Part shown: piece after piece, positions 1-7,377 of the stretch
Position numbering within the stretch: the first letter of the stretch is position 1
How the letters are laid out: each line of letters begins with the position of its first letter
Source of the DNA: an uncultured Ruminococcus sp.
GTDB taxonomy: Bacteria > Bacillota > Clostridia > Oscillospirales > Ruminococcaceae
Direction: 5' to 3'
NCBI GenBank assembly: GCA_910576995.1
Contig: CAJTLC010000018.1
Location: 1 to 53,782, forward strand
DNA: 53,782 nt
Notes under the pieces: model-generated
The model's input: only the letters and a program-made list of their open reading frames with translations
The model's database searches: none
What the model was told of the DNA's origin: nothing
Made by a program: the position numbers and the translations under genes

Positions 1-32
1 ACAATGCTATATGCAGAGCTGACGTGCATTTT

Positions 33-54
33 ATTTTTATGTGAACACGCTCTA
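33..54 (-). repeat. Dispersed intergenic repeat end, copy 1
   Basis: A 22-base sequence (plus strand starts atttttatgtgaac and ends acgctcta) occurs here and again, identically, at 139-160. Related ends read agcgtgttcacataaaat at about 12094 and cgtgttcacataaaataa at about 2935. The same motif family (TTAGAGCSTGTTCA) bounds the larger palindromes listed below. It looks like the end of a small non-autonomous element. Confidence 0.6.
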
Positions 55-56
55 AA

Positions 57-82
57 GGCTCTTGACTTATCATCAAGAGCCT
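57..82 (+). terminator. Intrinsic terminator-like hairpin
   Basis: GGCTCTTGA at 57-65 pairs with TCAAGAGCC at 73-81 around a 7-base loop, and a T-rich tract (TGTTTGTGTTT) follows on the plus strand. It would end a plus-strand gene lying left of the window. On the minus strand no T-run follows, so it is less likely to terminate ktrA. Confidence 0.5.
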
Positions 83-138
83 GTTTGTGTTTAAGGTGGA
101 TTTTTTGGATTTCAATAAATCATTGGGGTATTAGTCGT

Positions 139-160
139 ATTTTTATGTGAACACGCTCTA
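139..160 (-). repeat. Dispersed intergenic repeat end, copy 2
   Basis: An exact second copy of the 22-base repeat at 33-54. Read on the minus strand, the repeat starts exactly at the ktrA stop codon (TAG, 158-160), so the end of the element appears to supply the stop codon. This suggests insertion at the 3' end of the gene. Confidence 0.6.
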
Positions 161-805
161 TATTTTAAAGCACTTGTGGATCATGTTCTCCGTACCGAGA
201 ACAAGCAGATTTCCGTTTGATGTGAACTTTGTATCAGGTGTAATATTAGGGTTCAGCACATCGTTTGTAATGACGGCAAGAATATTTATGCTGTATTTTT
301 TGCGTATATCAAGATCGCCAACAGTTTTACCGATCCATTTTTCGGGAACTGATATCTCGAATATCGCATAATCCCCGTCAAGATCAATATAATCGAAAAC
401 ATGATCGCAGCTGTATCTTATAGCTGACCATGAAGCAAGCTGCTTTTCAGGATATATTACCTCATCAGCGCCATTTTTCAGCAGAAACTTTTCGTGTACG
501 TCGGAGGCTGCGCGCGAAACTACTTTCACTGCACCCAGTTCGCTTAGAAGCGATGTAGTTTCGAGAGAACTCTGGAAATTGTCGCCTATCGCTACGATAC
601 ATACGTCAAAATTGCGTACTCCGAGAGAACTCATAAAGTTATAGTTTGTGGAATCGCCTATCTGCGCGTTCGTTACATAGTCGAGAACGTTCTGAACACG
701 TTCTTCCATAATATCAACGGCAAGAATCTCATGTCCGAGTTCGTTGAGTTTCATGGCGATATGTCTTCCAAATCTTCCGAGTCCAATAAGTAAAATAGAT
801 TTCAT
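158..805 (-). CDS. ktrA: KtrA/TrkA-type potassium channel gating subunit
   Basis: A cytosolic RCK protein that gates a Ktr/Trk potassium transporter in response to bound nucleotide. The 215 residues are the usual KtrA length. An N-terminal Rossmann domain begins at once with LIGLGRFGRHIA (the GxGxxG loop), with acidic residues at the end of strand 2 (VDIMEE). An RCK_C regulatory domain follows from about residue 135. The ATG at 805 has a good site (AAAGGAATATTATT). It is the third gene of the exonuclease-ktrB-ktrA operon and is separated from ktrB by 185 bases, nearly all occupied by a palindromic repeat. The naming is at family level; KtrA and short TrkA are not reliably separated by sequence alone. 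Confidence 0.9.
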   Translation of the reverse strand: MKSILLIGLGRFGRHIAMKLNELGHEILAVDIMEERVQNVLDYVTNAQIGDSTNYNFMSSLGVRNFDVCIVAIGDNFQSSLETTSLLSELGAVKVVSRAASDVHEKFLLKNGADEVIYPEKQLASWSAIRYSCDHVFDYIDLDGDYAIFEISVPEKWIGKTVGDLDIRKKYSINILAVITNDVLNPNITPDTKFTSNGNLLVLGTENMIHKCFKI

Positions 806-820
806 AATAATATTCCTTTC

Positions 821-986
821 TTAGAGCCTGTTCAGTATCTTTTTATGTACAGATTTTCGAGAAGATTTTTTGCCTGACAAGAAAAAAAGGTGCATGAACG
901 CTGACGCATTCCAAGACTTTTTGACGAAGTTCAGGCAAAAAATCTGCCGAAAAGACGTGCGGAAAAAAATACTGAACAGGTTCTTA
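821..986. repeat. Long palindromic MITE-like element between ktrB and ktrA
   Basis: The ends are inverted repeats: TTAGAGCCTGTTCAGTAT on the left and its near complement ATACTGAACAGGTTCTTA on the right. Inside, a second pair of arms (GATTTTTTGCCTGA and TCAGGCAAAAAATC) continues the palindrome, so the transcript could fold into one hairpin of about 160 bases. The element fills the ktrB-ktrA gap and lies inside a transcribed operon. Its inner part (GCACGTCTTTTCGGCA on the minus strand) recurs in the element at 11102-11187, which makes it a repeat family. Confidence 0.7.
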
Positions 987-990
987 CCTC

Positions 991-2328
991 TTATCCTACC
1001 GTTATCTTCTCTAACGGCAGCTTTGATACGTTTGTATGCTTTCCCGAAACTGCGGCGTATATCACTGTTAAACCGCCTACCCTTCCAAGAAACATCATTA
1101 TAATAAGTATGATATGAGAAACCGTTCCAAGATTTGGCGTAAGTCCGAGAGAAAGTCCGACTGTTCCGATCGCAGAGGCAGTTTCAAATAAACAGCTTCG
1201 TATTGGCGCGCTCTCGATTCCGCATATCACGACTGCTCCGCTTAAAAATATCACCAGATACATAATTAAAACGGCGGCTGCATTTTTTACGGTTTCATCT
1301 GAAATCCGCCTGCCGAAAAATCCTGCGTCCTTTTTCTTTCTGAATACTGAAACTGCCGATGAGAAAAGAACCGCGGCAGTCGTTGTTTTCATGCCTCCTG
1401 CTGTCGACCCGGGCGAGCCGCCTATTAGCATGAGGAAGATCATAATTATCGTGCCGCCGCCTTTGAGCATACTCAAATCAACGGTATTGAATCCAGCCGT
1501 TCGCGGAGTTACCGCCTGAAAAATTGCCGCAGTAATCCTTTCTTTCATCGTCATATTCCAACTGTCTCCGCCGAATTCAAAGAAATAGTAAATTGACGGG
1601 AACAATATCAGGACGCCGCTTGTAACAAGAATGACTTTACTCTGCATTCGGTATTTTTTAAGCTTGAATTTATGGGTTTTGATGTCGTCCCATGTGAGAA
1701 ATCCTATTCCTCCTATTATAATAAGAAGCATTAAGATAATGTTTACGGGAACATTTCCGGTAAACGAAGTCATCGAGGAAAATTTCTCTCTCGTTCCCAT
1801 TAAATCAAAGCCTGCGTTGCAGAATGCCGATATAGAATGGAATATTGAGTACCATATGCCTTTTGCGATCCCGAACTCGGAGCAGAACGATGGAAGCATA
1901 AGCAATGCGCCTATAATTTCGACGGCAAATGTGATTTTGATGGCAAGCAAAGTGAGCCTGACTATTCCTCCTACCTGCGGAGCAGATATAGAATCCTGCA
2001 TGGCATTTCGCTGTATAAGTCCGATCTTTCTTCCTGATAACATGGCGAAGGCAGCCGTTATGGTGACTACTCCCAGACCTCCGATCTGAATGAGGATAAT
2101 TATTACTATCTGCCCGAACAGCGTCCAGTATGTTGCCGTATCCTGAGTGATAAGTCCCGTAACGCAGGCTGCCGATGTGGAAGTGAACAACGCGTCCGTA
2201 AAAGAAGCGCCTCCCTCCGGCTTTGAGGCGAACGGGAGCATAAGAAGCAATGCTCCGATTATTATAACAGATATAAATCCGAGAATTATCGTCTGGAACG
2301 ACGAGAGCTTTTTCAATGGATTCTTCAT
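991..2328 (-). CDS. ktrB: KtrB/TrkH-type potassium transporter membrane subunit
   Basis: The ion-conducting membrane subunit of a Ktr/Trk potassium uptake system, working with the KtrA protein encoded downstream. The 445 residues are typical of KtrB. The four membrane-pore-membrane repeats are visible from their filter segments: SAACVTG near residue 55, SAFCNAGFD near 170, TPRTAGFNT near 278 and SAIGTVGLS near 389, each with its filter glycine. Hydrophobic segments flank every pore. The start ATG (2326-2328) overlaps the stop of the exonuclease gene by 4 bases, so translation is probably coupled. The stop is followed by the palindromic element at 821-986. Confidence 0.92.
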   Translation of the reverse strand: MKNPLKKLSSFQTIILGFISVIIIGALLLMLPFASKPEGGASFTDALFTSTSAACVTGLITQDTATYWTLFGQIVIIILIQIGGLGVVTITAAFAMLSGRKIGLIQRNAMQDSISAPQVGGIVRLTLLAIKITFAVEIIGALLMLPSFCSEFGIAKGIWYSIFHSISAFCNAGFDLMGTREKFSSMTSFTGNVPVNIILMLLIIIGGIGFLTWDDIKTHKFKLKKYRMQSKVILVTSGVLILFPSIYYFFEFGGDSWNMTMKERITAAIFQAVTPRTAGFNTVDLSMLKGGGTIIMIFLMLIGGSPGSTAGGMKTTTAAVLFSSAVSVFRKKKDAGFFGRRISDETVKNAAAVLIMYLVIFLSGAVVICGIESAPIRSCLFETASAIGTVGLSLGLTPNLGTVSHIILIIMMFLGRVGGLTVIYAAVSGKHTNVSKLPLEKITVG

Positions 2329-2912
2329 ACGGCATACTCCTTATTTTGCGCCTTTTTAGCTATGCATTCTTTTAATTTTTCATAGCATTGGTAGTTCGCA
2401 ATGCAATCTCCGAGTGCGCGGTGGGCATTATTGTGCAAAATTCCGAAATGGGCAGTGAGAGTTGTCAATTTCAGATCGGGAGTATTCAGACCGCATCGTT
2501 TAGCGAAATAATAAGTATCAAGCGCGTCGTTTTCGAAAGGCGGCAGATCAAGTTTTTTACATATGTTCTCGATAAAGCGCCTGTCAAAAGATACGATATT
2601 ATGTCCAAGTATAATATCTCCGTCTATAAAATCGATATATTCCTCAATTATTTGATCTATAGCAGGCGAATTTTCCGTCATTTTATTTGTTATACCCGTA
2701 ATGGAAGTTATTCGCCTGCTGATCGGCTTTTGGGGACAAACAAGAGAATTGAATCTCGCCGTCTCTCTGCCGCTGCGAACTTTTACGGCTGCAAGTTCTA
2801 TGATCTCATCGCTATTCGGACTGAATCCTGTAGTTTCGAGATCGATGACTGTATAATCACTGATGCATTCTCTCAGACTTTTTCGGCTATTGGTATTTGA
2901 AATTATCTTCAT
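2325..2912 (-). CDS. DnaQ-like 3'-5' exonuclease (DEDDh)
   Basis: A small stand-alone exonuclease of the DnaQ/DNA polymerase III epsilon superfamily, 195 residues from the ATG at 2912. The catalytic residues are visible: D24 and E26 in VIDLETTGF, D110 in SFDRRF, and H164/D169 in NNAHRALGD. No polymerase or BRCT domain is attached. The frame is open 28 codons further upstream, but the ATG at 2912 has a plausible site (GGAAAGGG) and begins just before the domain, so I chose it. It is the first gene of the operon with ktrB and ktrA. It could act in mismatch or repair trimming or on RNA; the substrate cannot be read from sequence. Confidence 0.82.
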   Translation of the reverse strand: MKIISNTNSRKSLRECISDYTVIDLETTGFSPNSDEIIELAAVKVRSGRETARFNSLVCPQKPISRRITSITGITNKMTENSPAIDQIIEEYIDFIDGDIILGHNIVSFDRRFIENICKKLDLPPFENDALDTYYFAKRCGLNTPDLKLTTLTAHFGILHNNAHRALGDCIANYQCYEKLKECIAKKAQNKEYAV

Positions 2913-3022
2913 CGTTAATATCAACCCTTTCCATATCGTGTTCACATAAAATAATATAGATGACTGCAAAGCTGTCAGGTGGGACTTATGCAGCATTTCC
3001 TATGTGGACAAGTTCTTATATT

Positions 3023-3051
3023 ATTTTATCATATCCACAGGCTTTTTTCAA
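3023..3051 (-). promoter_or_regulatory. Sigma-A promoter for exonuclease-ktrB-ktrA
   Basis: On the minus strand TTGAAA (3046-3051), a 17-base spacer and TAAAAT (3023-3028). Transcription would begin near 3016 and leave a leader of about 100 bases. Part of that leader is the dispersed repeat end near 2935-2950. Confidence 0.55.
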
Positions 3052-3134
3052 GTACTGTGAAAAATTATCTTATATTCACGCCCGCGAAAAATATACATGA
3101 CGTATTTTTAAGGTATAAAATCGTAAAAATGGGG

Positions 3135-3163
3135 TGTGAACAGCTGTAAAATCATGGTATACT
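3135..3163 (+). promoter_or_regulatory. Probable promoter of the CAP/dockerin gene
   Basis: TATACT at 3158-3163 is preceded by TGG, making an extended -10 of the TGn type. The -35 (TGTGAA, 3135-3140) is weak. The leader of about 110 bases contains an 8-bp hairpin (GCACATTT with AAATGTGC, 3228-3255) just before the ribosome binding site. The rest of the 2913-3279 gap shows only the minus-strand promoter and AT-rich sequence. Confidence 0.45.
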
Positions 3164-3279
3164 TTAATCATGGAAGAGATAAGAAACAGCTTAATAAAGC
3201 GGAAATCTCTTAAATCAAAATAAAAAGCACATTTATACTAAATGTAAAATGTGCGTGAAATATCAATGAGGTGTGTATT

Positions 3280-4062
3280 ATGATGAAAACAGCTATGAAC
3301 ATGATCAAAAAGATAGTAAGCTTCCTTTCCGTACCCGTGATCCTTGCCGCTATGGCTCCCGCAATGGCTAACGCTTCTTATGAAGAGCCGTCTTATGATG
3401 AATATGCCGCGATGATCAACGAAGTAGCCGAACTCGTTAATGAAGCAAGAGTAGAACATGGTCTCAAGCCCCTTTACGTAGTTCCTTATCTTAACGAGGT
3501 TGCAGAGATCCGCGCCGCAGAATGCACAACACAGTTCTCTCACAGCCGTAAGGACGGTTCAAGCTTTTCGACAGTTATCGATCAGGAGATCGTTCCATAC
3601 AGCTATACTTCTGAAAATATTGCAGCAGGTTCTTCTACGGCCGCCGACACTTTCAATCAGTGGAGAAATTCTTCCGGTCACTGGGCTGCAATTCTCAATC
3701 CCGATATTACTCATATGGGAATCGGTTTTTCTTATGATGAAGACGCGGAATACAAGTGGTACTGGCAGCAGACTTTCGTTGCAACGGATAAAGAATTCGG
3801 AGATCAGTATCTCCCTACCGAAAACGAAGTTGTTCCTGCTTGTATCGGCGATGTAAACGGCGACGGCGTTGTCGATTCGTTCGATTATCTTGTGGTTGCG
3901 GATTATGTTTACAAAAAAAATACGGATTATCCCGTATATCTTAACGAAGCACAGCTTGAAGCAGCAGATTGCTTCCGCGACGGTATCATCACAAAGGCTG
4001 ATACGAAAGTTATGGTTCGCTATATCCTCGGCGAGTACAAAACTCTTCCCTTTGTATTCTGA
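3280..4062 (+). CDS. Secreted CAP-domain protein with C-terminal type I dockerin
   Basis: A secreted protein of 260 residues. A signal peptide (MMKTAMNMIKK, hydrophobic core, ANA) ends near residue 31. A CAP/SCP domain covers about 45-165, with FSHSRKDG, SENIAAGS and HWAAILNPDITHMGIGF. A dockerin occupies about 185-260. Its first calcium loop (DVNGDGVVDSFDYL) is canonical; the second (DCFRDGIITKAD) is a variant. The dockerin implies binding to a cohesin on a scaffoldin or cell surface. A GTG at 3271 is in frame, but GAGG at 3268-3271 fits an ATG at 3280. The molecular activity of bacterial CAP domains is not settled. Confidence 0.88.
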   Translation: MMKTAMNMIKKIVSFLSVPVILAAMAPAMANASYEEPSYDEYAAMINEVAELVNEARVEHGLKPLYVVPYLNEVAEIRAAECTTQFSHSRKDGSSFSTVIDQEIVPYSYTSENIAAGSSTAADTFNQWRNSSGHWAAILNPDITHMGIGFSYDEDAEYKWYWQQTFVATDKEFGDQYLPTENEVVPACIGDVNGDGVVDSFDYLVVADYVYKKNTDYPVYLNEAQLEAADCFRDGIITKADTKVMVRYILGEYKTLPFVF

Positions 4063-4082
4063 AAATTGGCTTGTGTACTTCT

Positions 4083-4148
4083 GAACCTGTAGCAATAGGC
4101 GATGCACTTCATCATTATTATTCGCGCATCATTTATTGGTACAGGTTC
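4083..4148. repeat. Short palindromic repeat element
   Basis: GAACCTGT at the left end and ACAGGTTC at the right end are perfect inverted repeats. The arms continue inward with a few mismatches (AGCAATAGGCGATGC against GCATCATTTATTGGT). The end motif matches those of the elements at 821-986 and 11102-11187. It lies just after the CAP gene and may fold as a hairpin at the 3' end of its mRNA. Confidence 0.6.
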
Positions 4149-4297
4149 TCAATTGATTGTTGATGTTTTCTTTCATAAAATACACCAAAGGAAAATTCCG
4201 TATTGTGTTCGGCTGCGAGCTTGGTACGGTTTTTTTCTTTTTAGTTTATGATAGAACTTTTTTTAGGCTATGGTTTATGTGTGAGAAGATGAAAAGC

Positions 4298-4322
4298 GGT
4301 CAGCCGTGTGATACGGCTGACC
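4298..4322. other. Perfect 10-bp hairpin, no T-tract
   Basis: GGTCAGCCGT at 4298-4307 pairs with ACGGCTGACC at 4313-4322 around a 5-base loop. No T-run follows on either strand, so it is not an obvious intrinsic terminator. It sits in the 503-base gap 4063-4565, which otherwise holds only the two palindromic elements and AT-rich sequence. Confidence 0.5.
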
Positions 4323-4343
4323 GTCATTGAGTCTATTGATTGG

Positions 4344-4501
4344 GGCTTGTTTGAAAAATAGCTATATTCGGAAAAATGCACAGAAATTACTGTATGTTAG
4401 GAGAGGATACGAAGGCAGGCTGTCGCCTGACGAGGATTTTCAACGACGCAGACAGTGATTTATGGGCGTTTTGACGAATGTATGGATTTTTCAAACAAGC
4501 C
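4344..4501. repeat. Long palindromic MITE-like element
   Basis: The ends are perfect inverted repeats, GGCTTGTTTGAAAAAT and ATTTTTCAAACAAGCC. Inner arms continue imperfectly (ATTCGGAAAAATGC against GGGCGTTTTGACGAAT; ACTGT against ACAGT). The whole could form a hairpin of about 158 bases. The architecture matches the element at 821-986, but the end sequence belongs to a different subfamily. It contains no coding region. Confidence 0.65.
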
Positions 4502-4565
4502 ATAGGAATAATTTCGGAATATTGATAATCAGACTCGCATAAAATAAAATTATGGAGGCGATCGC

Positions 4566-5324
4566 ATGGATTCAGGAAATATAGTTTCAAAGGCAGATAA
4601 GTATAAAGAAGAATTGATGCGGCTTTACGGAAAGCGCGTTATGACTGAGGAAAATGCCGATATTAAGGAAGATACGCAGCCTGCGTATTCCGATGAGGAG
4701 AATGATGAAAAAATTGAGGAAAATATTGAAGAAGCTGAGGAAAATATTGAAGAGCCGGATGAAGAAGCTGAAATTTCAGAAAACGACGAATCGTTTCAGG
4801 AGATCGGCGGAGAAGCTGATCAAAGCGATGCTGACGAATTCGAAGAGATCGAACAGCGATACCCACAGCCTGATCTCTCTGAGCTTGATGAGGGGGAATC
4901 GTCTGTTTCCGACAACTTACAACAGGAAAGCCTGGGCGATTCAACTGGCTATATCCTCGTTAACGTCCGAACAGGAAACGACGCTATCCCGATAGAGGGC
5001 GCGTCGGTTATAGTGAATGCAGTTTCAAACGGAAGAAGACTGATAATTGCCGCAGGAATTACAGATATAAGCGGTACAACGATGAAACTGTTAACGCCTG
5101 CCCCGGATATTAAATATTCGCAGTCACCCGATTCGGAGGTCAGACCGTACAGCCTTTTTGATGTTACTGTGACGGCGCGCGGATTTTTTGACGCGCGAAG
5201 CGTTGATGTTCCCGTATTTTCGGGTATAACGTCGATTCAGAATTTCAATATGGTGCCTACTCCGTTATATATGGAAAGCGACGACGAAACGCTTACTTAT
5301 TTTAATCAGGAACCTAATTTATAA
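4566..5324 (+). CDS. Acidic protein with C-terminal carboxypeptidase-regulatory-like beta domain
   Basis: 252 residues, first gene of a three-gene cell-wall operon. Residues about 15-120 are extremely acidic and low in complexity (runs of E, D and EENIEE repeats). The C-terminal half (about 130-240) resembles a CarboxypepD_reg/Cna-B-like sandwich: ILVNVRTGNDAIPIEGASV, then GITDISGTT, then FDVTVTARGFFDARSVDVPV. There is no signal peptide. GGAGG lies 7 bases before the ATG, and the gene ends 9 bases before the SpoIID-like gene. I do not recognise a named family. The operon suggests a role in a peptidoglycan-associated structure, possibly in sporulation. Confidence 0.7.
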   Translation: MDSGNIVSKADKYKEELMRLYGKRVMTEENADIKEDTQPAYSDEENDEKIEENIEEAEENIEEPDEEAEISENDESFQEIGGEADQSDADEFEEIEQRYPQPDLSELDEGESSVSDNLQQESLGDSTGYILVNVRTGNDAIPIEGASVIVNAVSNGRRLIIAAGITDISGTTMKLLTPAPDIKYSQSPDSEVRPYSLFDVTVTARGFFDARSVDVPVFSGITSIQNFNMVPTPLYMESDDETLTYFNQEPNL

Positions 5325-5333
5325 GGAGGATTT

Positions 5334-6731
5334 ATGCTGACAGGAACACCGTTTATTCCCGAAACGATCACGGTACATCTTGGTACGCCTGATTCCAACG
5401 CTCCGAATGTTACTGTTGATTTTCCGTCTTACATAAAAAATGTTGCGTCAAGCGAGATTTTTCCTACATGGAGCGACAGTGCGCTTAGAGCTAATATTTA
5501 CGCTATCGTGAGTTTTGCTCTTAACAGAATTTATACCGAATGGTACAGATCGCGCGGATATGCTTTTGATATAACATCGACGACGCAGTATGATCAGAAA
5601 TTTATTAACGGAAGGGAATTTTTTGAAAATATAGGATATATTGTCGACGAACTTTTTGATGATTACGTTCAGAGACAGGGAAGCGTAGAGCCATTGTTTA
5701 CGTCTTTCTGCAACGGAACTACTTCAACTTGCAGCGGATTGTCGCAATGGGGAACTGTCGATCTTGCAAACAACGGATTTACGCCTTATGAGATACTTCA
5801 ATATTATTATGGAGATGATATTAACATTGTGAAAGACGCACCCGTGAAAACAGCGATGCCGTCCTATCCCGGTATTCCGCTGAAATTTGGCTCGGCAAGC
5901 AACAGCGTAAAATCTATTCAGGTATTTTTGAACCGCATATCCAGAAATTATCCTGCAATCCCGAAAATTCCGCAGGCTGACGGAATATTTGACGCGTCTA
6001 CCGAGGCTGCGGTAAAGTCGTTTCAGGCGATTTTTGATCTTGAAGTAAGCGGCGTCGTAGATCAGGCGACATGGTACAGGATCTTGTACATTTATGCAAG
6101 CGTGAAACGGCTGTCGGAGTTAAATTCCGAGGGGATTTCTCCGGAAGAGATCGCTCCGCAGTTCAGTGAAGATCTTGGTATAGGTTCCGAGGGCAATGAA
6201 GTTCGGAATCTTCAGTATTATCTGGCGGTTATAGGCGCATATTACGAGGCGGTTCAGCCTGTTGCAATTACGGGATATTTTGGCGAGGAGACAGAAAAAT
6301 CTCTGAAATCTTTCCAGCGCGTGTTCGGACTTCCGCAAACGGGAGTACTCAACCGGGAGACGAATAATGATCTTTATCGTGCGTATATGGGGATCGTTGA
6401 ATCTGTTCCTCCGGAATATACAGCGGTCGCGCTTTATCCCGGAACTGTGCTTCGGGAAGGTGCAAGCGGCGATTCCGTGCGGATAATTCAGGAATATCTC
6501 ACCTTTATACATCAGACTTATCCCGAAATCCCCGCAGTTAATAATACCGGATATTTCGGACCCATGACGAAGCGTTCAGTCACGGAATTTCAGCGGGTTT
6601 TCGGTATAAATCCTACAGGAATAATCGGCGGAGTCACATGGGATTCTATTGCCGGGGTTTATTCCGATCTGCGTTACGGATTTGATAAGCGTCCTTATCA
6701 GAATCCGGGATATACTATTACAGGAGGTTAA
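5334..6731 (+). CDS. SpoIID/LytB-like protein with three peptidoglycan-binding repeats
   Basis: 465 residues. The N-terminal part (about 40-170) resembles the SpoIID/LytB domain: SALRANIYAIVSFALNRIY, FDITSTTQYDQ, then CSGLSQWGTVDLANNGFTPY, the GLSQWG segment seen in SpoIID-type proteins. Three PG_binding_1 repeats follow at about 188-250, 280-350 and 370-440, each with a GxxGxxVxxIQxxL start and an xGxFGxxTxxxVxxFQ core. No signal peptide is visible, which is unusual for a wall protein and recalls forespore or mother-cell proteins. The start has AAGGAGG, and the stop lies 3 bases before the next ATG. Lytic activity is unproven; the catalytic glutamate of SpoIID was not located with certainty. 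Confidence 0.75.
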   Translation: MLTGTPFIPETITVHLGTPDSNAPNVTVDFPSYIKNVASSEIFPTWSDSALRANIYAIVSFALNRIYTEWYRSRGYAFDITSTTQYDQKFINGREFFENIGYIVDELFDDYVQRQGSVEPLFTSFCNGTTSTCSGLSQWGTVDLANNGFTPYEILQYYYGDDINIVKDAPVKTAMPSYPGIPLKFGSASNSVKSIQVFLNRISRNYPAIPKIPQADGIFDASTEAAVKSFQAIFDLEVSGVVDQATWYRILYIYASVKRLSELNSEGISPEEIAPQFSEDLGIGSEGNEVRNLQYYLAVIGAYYEAVQPVAITGYFGEETEKSLKSFQRVFGLPQTGVLNRETNNDLYRAYMGIVESVPPEYTAVALYPGTVLREGASGDSVRIIQEYLTFIHQTYPEIPAVNNTGYFGPMTKRSVTEFQRVFGINPTGIIGGVTWDSIAGVYSDLRYGFDKRPYQNPGYTITGG

Positions 6732-6734
6732 GTT

Positions 6735-7241
6735 ATGCCATTCAGCGACGAACAGAAACAACAGCATATTGTGGAACTTCAGAAGTACTTGCACGGAATT
6801 TCGCTTAACGATGGAAATATTCCGCTTATACTTCCCGACGGGGTGTACGGCGGCGAAACTTCCGCGGCTGTGAAAGAGTTTCAGCATCAATACGATCTTC
6901 CGGAGACGGGCGATACGGATTCCGACACTTGGGAAAAGGTAGTTGAAATTTATAAAAAAGACGCCGTTAATGCTCCGAAGTGTCTGAATGTTTTCCCATC
7001 GTCGGAATATGTGTGTACGGAGGGCGCGCATGGCGGTATCGTGTATATAATTCAGGTCATGCTCGAGCAGATCTGTAAAAGATTTGATAATTTTCCAAAT
7101 ACGGAAATTTGCGGAGAATATACGGAAAATACAGAAAAAGCAGTAATGATGATCCAGGAACTGAGCGGACTTCCTCAAAGCGGAAGAGTGAATGTGTCGA
7201 CATGGAATATGATAGTTACTATCTGCGGAAAGATAAATTAA
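6735..7241 (+). CDS. Two-repeat peptidoglycan-binding protein
   Basis: 168 residues made of two PG_binding_1-type repeats and little else. Repeat one spans about 5-65 (LQKYLHGI, then DGVYGGETSAAVKEFQ, then LPETGDTDSDTW); repeat two spans about 95-165 (IQVMLEQI, then GEYTENTEKAVMMIQ, then LPQSGRVNVSTWN). There is no catalytic domain and no signal peptide. CAGGAGG precedes the ATG, and the gene follows the SpoIID-like gene by 3 bases, so the two are surely cotranscribed. It probably serves as a wall-binding partner of that protein. Confidence 0.75.
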   Translation: MPFSDEQKQQHIVELQKYLHGISLNDGNIPLILPDGVYGGETSAAVKEFQHQYDLPETGDTDSDTWEKVVEIYKKDAVNAPKCLNVFPSSEYVCTEGAHGGIVYIIQVMLEQICKRFDNFPNTEICGEYTENTEKAVMMIQELSGLPQSGRVNVSTWNMIVTICGKIN

Positions 7242-7272
7242 GTCTGATATCCGCGGCATGAAAATATTTTCC

Positions 7273-7301
7273 TTGACATTCAGAGAATTTAAGTGTATAA
7301 T
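7273..7301 (+). promoter_or_regulatory. Consensus sigma-A promoter of the esterase gene
   Basis: TTGACA (7273-7278), a 17-base spacer and TATAAT (7296-7301): both hexamers match the consensus exactly. Transcription should start near 7308, giving a 70-base leader that includes the hairpin at 7322-7349. Confidence 0.8.
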
Positions 7302-7321
7302 ATTAACAAAGGAATTCTTGG

Positions 7322-7349
7322 GGAGCAGACGAATTGGCGCGTCTGCTCC
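7322..7349 (+). promoter_or_regulatory. 5' leader hairpin of the esterase mRNA
   Basis: GGAGCAGACG (7322-7331) pairs perfectly with CGTCTGCTCC (7340-7349) around an 8-base loop. No T-run follows, so it is not a terminator. It ends about 13 bases before the ribosome binding site (GGAGGG) and may stabilise the mRNA or serve as a protein-binding site. Confidence 0.6.
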
Positions 7350-7377
7350 TTCGAAGAATGTGCGGAGGGATTTATTA

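Noticed and set aside
870..1103. Plus-strand frame across the ktrB-ktrA gap
   Set aside because: It spans the palindromic element and the antisense of ktrB; no ribosome site.
4522..4550. Promoter TTGATA-17-TAAAAT before the acidic-protein gene
   Set aside because: The predicted start of transcription would fall inside the ribosome binding site, leaving almost no leader; a chance AT-rich match is likely.
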